Shown: positions 15,470-23,972 of the stretch, piece after piece
Numbering within the stretch: position 1 is the first letter of the stretch
How the letters are laid out: each line of letters opens with the position of its first letter
Source: Gemmatimonadaceae bacterium
GTDB lineage: Bacteria > Gemmatimonadota > Gemmatimonadetes > Gemmatimonadales > Gemmatimonadaceae
Length of the DNA: 44,792 nucleotides
Assembly: GCA_025362035.1 (NCBI GenBank)
Contig: JANYIN010000180.1
Span: 1 to 44,792 of the forward strand
Direction of reading: 5' to 3'
Notes under the pieces: generated by a model
Databases searched by the model: none
Told to the model about the DNA's origin: nothing
The model's input: only the letters and a program-made list of their open reading frames with translations
Made by a program: the position numbers and the translations under genes

Positions 15470-16684
15470 ATGCGCATATCCCATCACGCACTCTCGCTCG
15501 CGCTGCTGAGCGCGGCCGTCGCGGCGCCCGCCGCCGCGCAATCCTCCGCCGGAGTCATTCCCGGTGTCGAGGTCCTCCTGAGCGACTCGCTGCATCTGTT
15601 GAAAGGCAAACGCGTCGGTCTCCTGACCAATCACTCGGGTCGCGATCGGAACGGGACGAGCACGATCGACCTGTTGTTCAAGGCGCCCGGCGTGAAGCTC
15701 GTGGCGCTCTACGGACCCGAGCACGGCATCCGCGGTGTCGCCAAGGCCGGAGAGAAGGTCGGCTCCAGCCTCGACTCGGCCACGGGCATCAGCGTGACCT
15801 CGCTGTATGGCGACCCAAAGGCGCTCAACGCCGACACGTTCAAGGACATCGACGTGCTGGTCTACGACATCCAGGATGTAGGCGCGCGCGTCTACACGTT
15901 CCAATGGACCTTCGCGCTCGCGGTGGCGGCGGCGCACAAGCCGGTCGTGATTCTCGACCGGCCCGATCCCATTCGCGCGGACAGATACGAGGGCAACATC
16001 CTGGATCCGAAGTTCGCGTCGCTGGTAGGGCAGTATCCGGTGTCACTGCGGTACGGCCTCACTCCTGGAGAACTGCTCAAGTTCCTCGTGGGCACAAAGC
16101 GCATCGACGCCGAGGTGCACGTGGTGCCGATGAAGCACTATCGTCGGTCCATGTGGTTCGACCAGACGCGGATTCCGCGCGTGAATCCATCGCCGAACCT
16201 GCGGACGGCGGAATCCGAAGTGCTCTACCCGGGCACCGTCTTCTTCGAAGGCACCACCGCGACTGAGGGAAGGGGTACCGAAGATCCCTTCACGCTCATC
16301 GGCGCCTCGTGGATGACGGACCATCGCGAGATCGCGGCGGAGCTGAATCGGTTGAAGCTGCCGGGCGTGCACTTCGATACGGCCACGCGGACCATCGATT
16401 CCGGCTACAAGTTCAGTCAGCAGACGATTCCGATGATCAAGATCCACGTGACCAATCGCAACAGGGTTCGGCCGGTGGAGCTCGGCATTCGCATGCTGCG
16501 CGCCATCTACGCCAGGCATCCGAAGGATTTCCAGTGGCGCGCTGGCCAGATCGATCGGTTGGCGGGCACGGACCGGTTGCGCGCGGCCGTGGAGCAGAAC
16601 ACGGTGGATGCGTTGATCAAGGAATGGGATGCGGATGCCGCCAAGTTCAAGGCGCAGGTGGCGCCGTATCTGATCTATCGCTAG
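15470..16684 (+). CDS. DUF1343 protein, NamZ-like exo-beta-N-acetylmuramidase family
   Basis: ATG 15470 gives a 404-residue secreted protein (signal ALSLALLSAAVAAPAAAQ). It contains the DUF1343 hallmarks: LLKGKRVGLLTNHSGRDRNG, LYGPEHGIRG, VLVYDIQDVGARVYTFQWTF, ILDRPDP and EGRGTEDPF. Characterised members (NamZ, GH171) remove terminal MurNAc from peptidoglycan fragments. The conserved PEHGIRG region belongs to the active site in that family. A role in cell-wall turnover or salvage is therefore likely. It is followed by a GC hairpin and a convergent receptor gene. Confidence 0.88.
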   Translation: MRISHHALSLALLSAAVAAPAAAQSSAGVIPGVEVLLSDSLHLLKGKRVGLLTNHSGRDRNGTSTIDLLFKAPGVKLVALYGPEHGIRGVAKAGEKVGSSLDSATGISVTSLYGDPKALNADTFKDIDVLVYDIQDVGARVYTFQWTFALAVAAAHKPVVILDRPDPIRADRYEGNILDPKFASLVGQYPVSLRYGLTPGELLKFLVGTKRIDAEVHVVPMKHYRRSMWFDQTRIPRVNPSPNLRTAESEVLYPGTVFFEGTTATEGRGTEDPFTLIGASWMTDHREIAAELNRLKLPGVHFDTATRTIDSGYKFSQQTIPMIKIHVTNRNRVRPVELGIRMLRAIYARHPKDFQWRAGQIDRLAGTDRLRAAVEQNTVDALIKEWDADAAKFKAQVAPYLIYR

Positions 16685-16688
16685 GGGG

Positions 16689-16707
16689 GGCCCGCGCGGT
16701 GCGGGCC
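16689..16707. terminator. GC hairpin between convergent genes
   Basis: GGCCCGC, loop GCGGT, GCGGGCC makes a 7-bp perfect stem 4 bp after the DUF1343 stop. No T-run follows on either strand. It is at best a weak or factor-assisted terminator. Confidence 0.4.
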
Positions 16708-16743
16708 GCGCACGGCAGGCCGCCCCCGAACGACGCGTCCGCC

Positions 16744-19542
16744 TTAGAACTCGACCCGCATGCCGACCTGTCCCTGTCGCGCCTGATACGAACCGGTCGG
16801 CACACCGAATGACGCCACAGGAGCGCCGGCGGACGTGTACTGGGTGCCGCCGAAGGACAGCACGTTGTTCCAGTTGAACAGGTTGAACACTTCGGCGGAG
16901 AGGCTGACCTTGGCGCCACCGCTGGTGTACAACGGACGGGCGAGCCGAAGATCGACGGTGCGATACCAGTTGGCCCAGTCGTTGGAGGGCCGCGTGGTGC
17001 GGATGCCGGAGGTCGTGGGCGTGCCCCCGAGATAGTCGTCGCCGGTGATGTTGTCGAGGTTGATGTCGCGACCGTCGATCGTGACGTAGGGCCTCGGGCT
17101 GGCAATCGTCGTCACCGACGACAGAGTGAACCCGAATGGAATGGGTGTCACTTCCGACAGCACGACGCGATGCCGCTCGTCGCCCGTTGAGGCCTGGCGA
17201 TTGAACAGGAACGGATACGCATAGTTCGGCAGCCCGGCGAGGTCGAAATCGCCTTGGTACCAGCCGAGCGTATAGGCGAGATTCACCCGCGTCTTGTTCC
17301 GCTGCCACACGGCAGACATCAGAAACGCCGAGTAGTCGGATGTGCCGATGTCGTCCCACAGCACGATGTCGCCGTATGCCGGCGTCAGCTTGCGGACGGC
17401 CGGTGTGACGCTCTTGTCGAGGTAGTTCGGGTTGCGCTGCACGTACAGGTTATCCATGTGCTGGCGCACGTAATCCACGTTGAACCCGAACTCGCTGGTG
17501 AGTTGATGGCCCAGCCCAAGGGACATCTGACGGCTGTGCGGCGTCTGCATGTCCTGCTTCATCAGGATCGGCGCGAGCGCGCCGGCCTTGCCGGCGAGCA
17601 CCTGTGCGCGCAGCACGGCCGGGTCGGTCGTGCCGGGGTTGGTGAAGTTGTACACCCGCCACGTGGAGTTCTTGCGCTCCTGAAACCCCATGAAGCTGGT
17701 AACGCGATCGTAGATGATGCCGAAGCCGCCGCGGATGAAGGTCCGGTTCTCGCTCGTGGGGTCCCACGAAAACGAGATGCGGGGCGAGAAGTTGCCGAGC
17801 GCGTTCTTGCGATCGCCGCGGTTCAGGTAGTTCGCCAGCGCGGGGATGTTCTGCAGGACAGGGTCACTGGCCCACGGAACGGTGTAGTTGTTGTCCATGG
17901 TGTTGAACTCCGCATCATGCCGCAGGCCCAGCGACAACGTGAAGTTGTCTGCCATGCGCCATTCGTCGTTCACGTACACGCCGGTGGTGTAGCCCGTCGC
18001 GCTCGCGAGCGCGTCACTCGTTCCGCTGGGATCCGTGAAGCCGACGGCGATAGAGGCCGTATTCGGCAGGCTGGACGTATCGGTCAGGAAGCCGAACGTG
18101 CCGTCCTTGTTGCTCGGAAAGTTCTGGCTGGCCGCGATGCGGCTCAACTCGACGCCGGCCTTCACCACGTGCGACCCACCCAGGTTGTCGAGATTCCACG
18201 TCGCGCGGTCAACGAAGCGAAAGTGGTTCTCCTTGAGGATGAGCGGAAAGCCGGACGTCCCGAAGGTGACGCCGGGATAGTTGAGCTGCGGCCCGGGCTT
18301 GAGCGGTTCCTCGTCGTGGTTCCAGCTCACGAGCTGCAGGCTGGCCTCGTTCACGAAGTTGCCGCCTGGTGCCAGGTAGCGGTCACGCACCTGTCCCGTG
18401 TAGATGCGATAGACCTGCGAGATGCCGCCGTCCTGCGAAACCTTCCCGCCAAAATTGCCCTGCCCGTCGAGAAAACGCGCCGAGCCCATGAAGTCGAGCG
18501 TGTTGGTGGGGCTCTGCACGTAGGTGAGGCGCTCGTAGACCGTCTGGTTCTTGTTCGGTGCCAGAAATGACCCCTTGTACTGTGACCACGGACCGCTCGT
18601 CGGGTTCACGTCGAGGTAGAAATTGGTGTTCGTCAGTTCGTAGCTCGTGGACGTGAACAGCTTGTCCTGGACGAGCGCGCCCCGGAGATTGAAGCCGCCC
18701 TGCTGCCGGCCGTAGTCCGGCACCACGGATTGGAAAGCGTTCCGCGCGATGAATGACTTGCCCTGGAAGAATCCGAATCCCGAACCCTGCCACTCGTTGG
18801 TGCCGCGACGGCTTTCCGCACTGATCACGTAGGATCCGGCGCGCGTGTATTCCGCGTCGTAGGGATTCACGAAGACGCGCATCTGGTCCACTGCCTCCTG
18901 CGGCAGCGGTGAACCCGTCTGGCCGAGGCCGACGATGTTGCCGTTGTACAGGCTCTTCAGCTCCACGCCGTCCATGTAAACGTTGAAGAAGCGCAGGTCG
19001 GGTGCCGCACCGCCCGACGGCAATGTGCGCCCGGACTGTGGCGCATAGGTCTTGATGCCAGGCGCGATACCGGCCAGGTTCATCACGCCGCGCTGGTTGA
19101 GCGGCAGATTTTCCACCTCCGTCTGCATCACGGGCGCCGACACCGAGAGGCGTTGCACCTCCACCTGCTTCACGCGCTCACCCAACACCGCCTGCGACGC
19201 GAGTTCCGCCGCACCCTTCTCCATCGCGAACTCGAGCCGCGCGCGCTGCCCCAGGGTCAGTTGCACGGTCTGCACGCTCGGCTTGTAACCGAGCAGTCGG
19301 ACGGTCACGTCGTATTGGCCGGTGAAGAGGCCGATGACGCGAAAGTCGCCGTTGGTGCGGCTCGTGGCGCGCGCGGTTTCCTTCGTGCCCGCGTTGACGA
19401 CCGTGACCTGCGCGCCGCTCAACGGACTGCCGTCCGCCTTGACAGTGCCCTCGATGGAAACGGTGTTCTGCGCCAGCGTCGGTCGGGCGAACGCGACGGT
19501 GCACAGCGTGGCGGCGAGGAAATGGTGCAGCAAGTGTCGCAT
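16744..19542 (-). CDS. TonB-dependent receptor with carboxypeptidase-regulatory-like N-domain
   Basis: ATG 19542, behind a GGAGG ribosome site, gives a 932-residue outer-membrane protein. A signal peptide ending RPTLAQ is followed by a CarboxypepD_reg-like domain (residues 25-105, TVKADGSPLSGAQVTVVNAG). The plug comes next (VENLPLNQRGVMNLAGIAPG, then VYMDGVE), and then a long beta-barrel ending in the aromatic C-terminus GMRVEF. The plug contains QEAVDQMRVFVNPYDAEYTR, as in Oar-like receptors. These take up large substrates or act in the outer membrane with TonB energy. The substrate is not evident. It is divergent from the phosphodiester glycosidase gene. Confidence 0.9.
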   Translation of the reverse strand: MRHLLHHFLAATLCTVAFARPTLAQNTVSIEGTVKADGSPLSGAQVTVVNAGTKETARATSRTNGDFRVIGLFTGQYDVTVRLLGYKPSVQTVQLTLGQRARLEFAMEKGAAELASQAVLGERVKQVEVQRLSVSAPVMQTEVENLPLNQRGVMNLAGIAPGIKTYAPQSGRTLPSGGAAPDLRFFNVYMDGVELKSLYNGNIVGLGQTGSPLPQEAVDQMRVFVNPYDAEYTRAGSYVISAESRRGTNEWQGSGFGFFQGKSFIARNAFQSVVPDYGRQQGGFNLRGALVQDKLFTSTSYELTNTNFYLDVNPTSGPWSQYKGSFLAPNKNQTVYERLTYVQSPTNTLDFMGSARFLDGQGNFGGKVSQDGGISQVYRIYTGQVRDRYLAPGGNFVNEASLQLVSWNHDEEPLKPGPQLNYPGVTFGTSGFPLILKENHFRFVDRATWNLDNLGGSHVVKAGVELSRIAASQNFPSNKDGTFGFLTDTSSLPNTASIAVGFTDPSGTSDALASATGYTTGVYVNDEWRMADNFTLSLGLRHDAEFNTMDNNYTVPWASDPVLQNIPALANYLNRGDRKNALGNFSPRISFSWDPTSENRTFIRGGFGIIYDRVTSFMGFQERKNSTWRVYNFTNPGTTDPAVLRAQVLAGKAGALAPILMKQDMQTPHSRQMSLGLGHQLTSEFGFNVDYVRQHMDNLYVQRNPNYLDKSVTPAVRKLTPAYGDIVLWDDIGTSDYSAFLMSAVWQRNKTRVNLAYTLGWYQGDFDLAGLPNYAYPFLFNRQASTGDERHRVVLSEVTPIPFGFTLSSVTTIASPRPYVTIDGRDINLDNITGDDYLGGTPTTSGIRTTRPSNDWANWYRTVDLRLARPLYTSGGAKVSLSAEVFNLFNWNNVLSFGGTQYTSAGAPVASFGVPTGSYQARQGQVGMRVEF

Positions 19543-19670
19543 GGCGACAGCCTCCAATACGTTGGGGGGAGAGAGCCGTAGGAGTGGGAACGGAAGGGCG
19601 CGATGTGGAGGAAAGTCGCGATGTATCCGCCTTCGGGCATGCAATGTAGCAACGTAAACCAAGGCCAACG

Positions 19671-20909
19671 ATGACTGCTGTGAACGCCCACGCGAAGTCC
19701 CGGTGGAACGCGGCCCGTCTACTTCTTTGGCGCGCTGCCTGCTTTACGTGCGGCGCGAGCGCCGCGTTGTGCGCCCAGACAGGGGACACGCTCGCGACAC
19801 GCGAGCTGGCCCCGGGCGTCAGCTACCGGCGGTTCACCGATCCACATGGCCCGTGGTCGATGTATCTGGTGCGGGTGGATCTGAGAAGAGCCGACATCGA
19901 CGTCCGCGCTGCGCGTGCTCACGACCAACTGAGGACGCGCGAAAAGCTGTCGGAAATGGTTCGGCGCGCCGAAATGACGGGGAGCAGGGTGCTGGCTGCG
20001 GTGAATGCCGACTTCTTCAACCTGGCATCGGGCGAGAACGAGAACAATCAGATCCTGGGCGGCGAATGGTGGAAGGGCCTGAAGGTCACCGATTCTCCCT
20101 ACGACACATATGACAACGCCCATGTGCAATTCGGTGTCGACTCCAGCGGCCGGCCCGTGATGGACCGCTATCTGCTGGATGCGACCGCGTGGGACACGGG
20201 CAGGCCGACGCCGATCATCTCGCTGAACTTCAATCCGTCGGGCAAGCCGGAGGGAACGGCGCTCTACACGTCGCGCTACGGAGCCACGACGCCACAGGAC
20301 ACCACTCGGCCCACCGCAGAGGCACCACTGGCACGCGCCGGGCATCGCGGGGATACGCTCGTATTCGTTCGCCGCGGCGCGGTGGTGGTCGGCTCCGGCG
20401 CCGACATTCCCTTGGACGGCGCGGTGCTGGCCGCCTACGGCACCGGGCTGCGCGTTACCCAGGTGAAGGCGATGGCGGAGGGCGATACGGTGAAGATCCT
20501 GCTCGCCACGCTACCCCGCCCGCCGCGCGGCGCCGCGCCCACGATGCTCGTTGGCGGATGGCCGCGGATCCTGCGCGACGGCGCGAACATCGCCGGCGAC
20601 GCTCCTACCACCGAAGGCACGATTTCACGCAATGCCGAACTGCGTCACCCGCGAACGGCGGTCGGATTCTCGCGCGACAGCAGCACACTGTACCTGCTCA
20701 CGGTAGATGGACGCTCGGAAGACAGCGGCGGTATGACACTGGATGAATTGGCGTCGATGATGCGCCGGCTCGGCGCATGGCAGGCCATGAACCTCGACGG
20801 CGGCGGCTCCACGACGATGGTGGTCGACGGTAGAGTGACGAACAGGCCGTCGGACGCGACCGGCGAGCGGGAAGTGGGGAATGCGATCCTGGTGATCACA
20901 CGCAAATAG
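19671..20909 (+). CDS. Phosphodiester glycosidase family protein (NAGPA-like, DUF2233)
   Basis: The 412-residue exported protein has a Sec signal followed by a NAGPA-like domain. The best markers are AAVNADFFNLASGENENNQI and TAVGFSRDSSTLYLLTVDGR, then GMTLDELASMMRRLGAWQAM and NLDGGGSTTMVVDG. This is the same active-site region as in human N-acetylglucosamine-1-phosphodiester alpha-N-acetylglucosaminidase, which uncovers mannose-6-phosphate. Bacterial relatives act on sugar-phosphodiester or exopolysaccharide bonds. Its position near a DUF1343 enzyme could hint at cell-envelope glycan turnover, but that is inference. Confidence 0.88.
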   Translation: MTAVNAHAKSRWNAARLLLWRAACFTCGASAALCAQTGDTLATRELAPGVSYRRFTDPHGPWSMYLVRVDLRRADIDVRAARAHDQLRTREKLSEMVRRAEMTGSRVLAAVNADFFNLASGENENNQILGGEWWKGLKVTDSPYDTYDNAHVQFGVDSSGRPVMDRYLLDATAWDTGRPTPIISLNFNPSGKPEGTALYTSRYGATTPQDTTRPTAEAPLARAGHRGDTLVFVRRGAVVVGSGADIPLDGAVLAAYGTGLRVTQVKAMAEGDTVKILLATLPRPPRGAAPTMLVGGWPRILRDGANIAGDAPTTEGTISRNAELRHPRTAVGFSRDSSTLYLLTVDGRSEDSGGMTLDELASMMRRLGAWQAMNLDGGGSTTMVVDGRVTNRPSDATGEREVGNAILVITRK

Positions 20910-20960
20910 ACCCGTCGGCGCGCCCGAACTTCGGCGTTGCCACGCCCACCCTGCGCGCCC

Positions 20961-21176
20961 TCAGGCAGGCAGACGCGTCAACGCGTAATACACCACGTAG
21001 AACCAACCGAAGAAGCCCTGCACGATGGCCCAGAGTAGGGAGTGGTGAAGACTCCACGAAATGGTAATGGCGAGTGCGGAGCCAAAGCTCACGCCCGCCT
21101 TGGCGACCTGTACGGACCGTCCCATTGCCGTCTGCCTCGGTGGATTGCTGTCCATGATTGGGCCGCTGTAGCTCAT
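20961..21176 (-). CDS. Small membrane protein of unknown function
   Basis: A 71-residue protein starts at ATG 21176 with GGAG at a 5-nt spacing. It has a hydrophilic N-terminus and one or two hydrophobic segments (FGSALAITISWSLHHSLLWA, then IVQGFFGWFYVVYYALTRLP). The WxxxxGFFGWFYVVYYAL pattern is common in small inner-membrane proteins that lie next to unrelated genes. No function can be assigned. Confidence 0.75.
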   Translation of the reverse strand: MSYSGPIMDSNPPRQTAMGRSVQVAKAGVSFGSALAITISWSLHHSLLWAIVQGFFGWFYVVYYALTRLPA

Positions 21177-21304
21177 CGGATCTCCGGAAGAATGGCTTCG
21201 TGCCAAGCGATGGCGAGCGGCACAACCGAGGATTCGACGGTCGCGCAGCCATGTCATGAAGGCTAACGTACGGGCATGATCGAATCGTTCTCCCCTGGGC
21301 AGCT

Positions 21305-22474
21305 ATGTTACGCGGCCACATAGTAGTGAGCGTCGTACTCGTCGGCGCCGCGGTCCTGGTGCTGCTGTCGGCCATGGTGCTTGTCCCGCCGTACTCCATG
21401 GCGATGTTTCCGCTCGTCGTCGGCGCCACAGAGCTGTCGCCGCTGCTGCTCCTGCTGGATCTGATCTGGTGCGTCGTGGCGAATCGCACCCTGCGTGGTC
21501 ATCACGTTCTTCGGCCGTCGACCATGGTGCTGCTCGGCATCGCCGCCGTCGTCGCTGTGCGGCCACTCACGCAGTTCACCAGGGTCGCGGCCACGGCCAG
21601 TGCGCAACTCGGCACCGAACTGGCACCGCCCCGGTATTCACTGATCACGGCGCTGAGCGGCCTGCCCAGGGGACGGGACGTGACCGAGCGGCGCATCGCC
21701 TATGCCGCCGCGAACGGCGCGCCACTGGCGATGAAGCTGTACGCCCTGCCAGAGCACGCCTTACGTCCCACGGTCGTCGTGATCTATGGGGGCGCCTGGA
21801 GAACAGGCGACGCCACGCAAGGCGAGGACGTGAGTCGTGCGCTCGCCGCCCGCGGGTTCACCGTGGCAGCCATCGACTACCGTCATTCTCCCGGCTTCCA
21901 CTATCCAGCGCACCTCGATGACGTGCGCCACTCCCTTGCCCTTCTTCGCGATTCGGCCGATGCATGGGGCATCGACGTGCACCGCATGGCGCTGCTCGGG
22001 CGTTCCGCCGGAGGACACCTGGCGGAGCTGGCCGCGTACTCGCCCGGGGGTGATCCGGTCAAGGCGGTGATCGCCCTCTATGCGCCGTACGATCTGGTCC
22101 AGGGGTATCGCGATCTGCCGTCGCCGGACCCGATCAAGGTGCGCGAGGTGCTGCACGACTTCCTGGACGGCACGCCGGACGATCGACTCGCCCTGTTCAA
22201 GGCAGCGTCGCCGGCAACGTACGTACGGGCGGGACTGCCGCCGACGCTGTTGCTCTTCGGTGGAAAAGACCATGTCATCAAGCCCGCCTTCAATCGCGAC
22301 GCCGCGTCGGCGTTGCGCGCCGTGCGCGTACCGGTGGTCGCGATCGAACTCCCGTGGGCCGAACACGGATTCGACCTGGCGCCTGGCGGGCTCGGTTCGC
22401 AGTTGGCATTCGCCGTGATCACCGATTTTCTCGACCGCGAACTCGGACCGCGCCGGGTCAGTGCTTCTCGCTGA
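21305..22474 (+). CDS. Membrane-anchored alpha/beta hydrolase (esterase/lipase-like)
   Basis: The 389-residue protein starts with two to three transmembrane helices (residues about 5-28, 30-60 and 74-90). A complete alpha/beta-hydrolase domain of the hormone-sensitive-lipase/BD-FAE type follows. The oxyanion motif YGGAW (161-165) replaces HGGG. The nucleophile elbow is GRSAGG, with Ser about 234. A GGKDHVI loop supplies the acid and WAEHGFD carries the catalytic His. The membrane anchor suggests an extracytoplasmic esterase or deacylase. The 3' end overlaps the convergent protease gene by 17 bp. Confidence 0.88.
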   Translation: MLRGHIVVSVVLVGAAVLVLLSAMVLVPPYSMAMFPLVVGATELSPLLLLLDLIWCVVANRTLRGHHVLRPSTMVLLGIAAVVAVRPLTQFTRVAATASAQLGTELAPPRYSLITALSGLPRGRDVTERRIAYAAANGAPLAMKLYALPEHALRPTVVVIYGGAWRTGDATQGEDVSRALAARGFTVAAIDYRHSPGFHYPAHLDDVRHSLALLRDSADAWGIDVHRMALLGRSAGGHLAELAAYSPGGDPVKAVIALYAPYDLVQGYRDLPSPDPIKVREVLHDFLDGTPDDRLALFKAASPATYVRAGLPPTLLLFGGKDHVIKPAFNRDAASALRAVRVPVVAIELPWAEHGFDLAPGGLGSQLAFAVITDFLDRELGPRRVSASR

Positions 22475-23891
22475 CGTTTATCCCGGTCGGCTCGTTTCTG
22501 CTGCGCCTCACGTCGAACACGCCGTTCAGGAAATCCAGATGCATCCGTGACGAGAGTGCGACGTCGCTGCCGATCACGCCATCGAAAGTCACGAACGTCC
22601 AGCGTCGCTCGGGCACTACCGGAATGTTGCCCATCACGATCGCGTAGTCGCCGTCGCTCAACGACACCTTCCGCGCCACCCACTCGGTCTTGATCTCGTC
22701 GTCGCCAAACCCGCTGATGATGCGTCTCCGCATGGCCATGGGCGTATCGGGCAGCTTCCGCAACAGCGCGGTGGTCACGAAGGTCCCCTCTGCCCCCGTG
22801 TCCAGTCCGAACAGCACGGGACGGCCGTCGTTCGTCACGAGACGAACCACGGGGTAGCCGACCCAGTACAGGTTGCGCTTGGCGTGGCGGTCCAGCTTCG
22901 GCTTGCGTATGGTCATCGTTCCCGCACCGGCGTCGAGCTCCAGATCCAGATGCCGCAACAGGTCGGTGCCGATCACGCCGTCGATCTGGATGGGCCGTAC
23001 CTGGCCATTCACCACACGATGATCCAATCGGAGTGCGCTGGAACTCACCAGTGCGGCGGTGATGCCGCGCGCGTTGACGGGCCCGAACGCCAATGAGTCG
23101 ACGTAGACCGCCCGGGCGGGGATATGCCCCGCGATCACACCCAGCGCGAGCGTGTCGTTCGAGGCAAGACCGACGCCCGCCTCGTTCGCCACCGCGACCG
23201 ACAGCAGTGTCATGCTCGCGCCGGTGTCGAGCCAGAACTCGTGTGGATGCCCGTTGACGCGAACCGTGACCACGGGCGTGCCGAGCGAACTTCTGCGGAG
23301 GGGCACCGTCACGGGCAGGTCAGGTACATCGATCGACGGCAGCGGCATCGCCTGTAGCGCGTGCGCCCACCGTTCCACTCCGGCCTGCGACGCCATTGAA
23401 TCGGCGGCGGGGATCGTGTCGGGGTTGAATCCGATGCGCGACAGGGCCTGCCAGTCGCTGTACCACGACAGCGCCATGGTCAGACCGATTCGCGCGCGCG
23501 ATCGCACGACCTCGTCCCGCGCGCTCAGATGCAGTGCGGAAAACGCCACCGCGGCGCGCTCCGGCTCGCTGGCCATCAGCTCCCGCAGCGCCAGCGTGAA
23601 GGTCAACTGATCCATCGACTTCGCATTCTTCTCGGCGCCGGGCACGTCGAGCACCGAGATGTCGGTCCAGAATTCCTGGGTGTCCAGGCTGCGCCTGCGG
23701 GCCACCCAGTGCGCCTGGCTGATTCCCACCGTGCTGCCGTCGGAAATCGTGTCCACGATGAAGGTGCTGTCCGTGAAGCCTTGCACGACCTCCTCGGCGG
23801 AGGGCCGCCTGAGACCACCGCTGCGGCAGGCAGCGACAACGGCCACGATAACGAGGACCAGGACGACACGAACCGACGACGAAGGTCGCAT
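22458..23891 (-). CDS. Lipoprotein with two retropepsin-like aspartyl protease domains
   Basis: The 477-residue product has a lipobox (VAAC, Cys about 22) and a helical N-terminal region of about 180 residues. Two consecutive aspartyl-protease-like domains follow. The first holds FWLDTGASMTLLS (Asp about 222) and IDGVIGTDLLRHLDLELD. The second holds FGLDTGAEGTFVTT (Asp about 364) and FDGVIGSDVALSSRMHLDFL. Retropepsins normally pair two chains, each giving one Asp. Here one chain supplies both, so the two halves could form an intramolecular active site. The substrate is unknown. It shares 17 bp with the convergent hydrolase gene. Confidence 0.85.
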   Translation of the reverse strand: MRPSSSVRVVLVLVIVAVVAACRSGGLRRPSAEEVVQGFTDSTFIVDTISDGSTVGISQAHWVARRRSLDTQEFWTDISVLDVPGAEKNAKSMDQLTFTLALRELMASEPERAAVAFSALHLSARDEVVRSRARIGLTMALSWYSDWQALSRIGFNPDTIPAADSMASQAGVERWAHALQAMPLPSIDVPDLPVTVPLRRSSLGTPVVTVRVNGHPHEFWLDTGASMTLLSVAVANEAGVGLASNDTLALGVIAGHIPARAVYVDSLAFGPVNARGITAALVSSSALRLDHRVVNGQVRPIQIDGVIGTDLLRHLDLELDAGAGTMTIRKPKLDRHAKRNLYWVGYPVVRLVTNDGRPVLFGLDTGAEGTFVTTALLRKLPDTPMAMRRRIISGFGDDEIKTEWVARKVSLSDGDYAIVMGNIPVVPERRWTFVTFDGVIGSDVALSSRMHLDFLNGVFDVRRSRNEPTGINVSEKH

Positions 23892-23972
23892 GTGCTGGCG
23901 AAAGTGGGCATGCAGGAGTGCGGCGCTACCGAGAGGACTCCGCCTCTCCTCGTTTTGACACCCGAACCTTCG

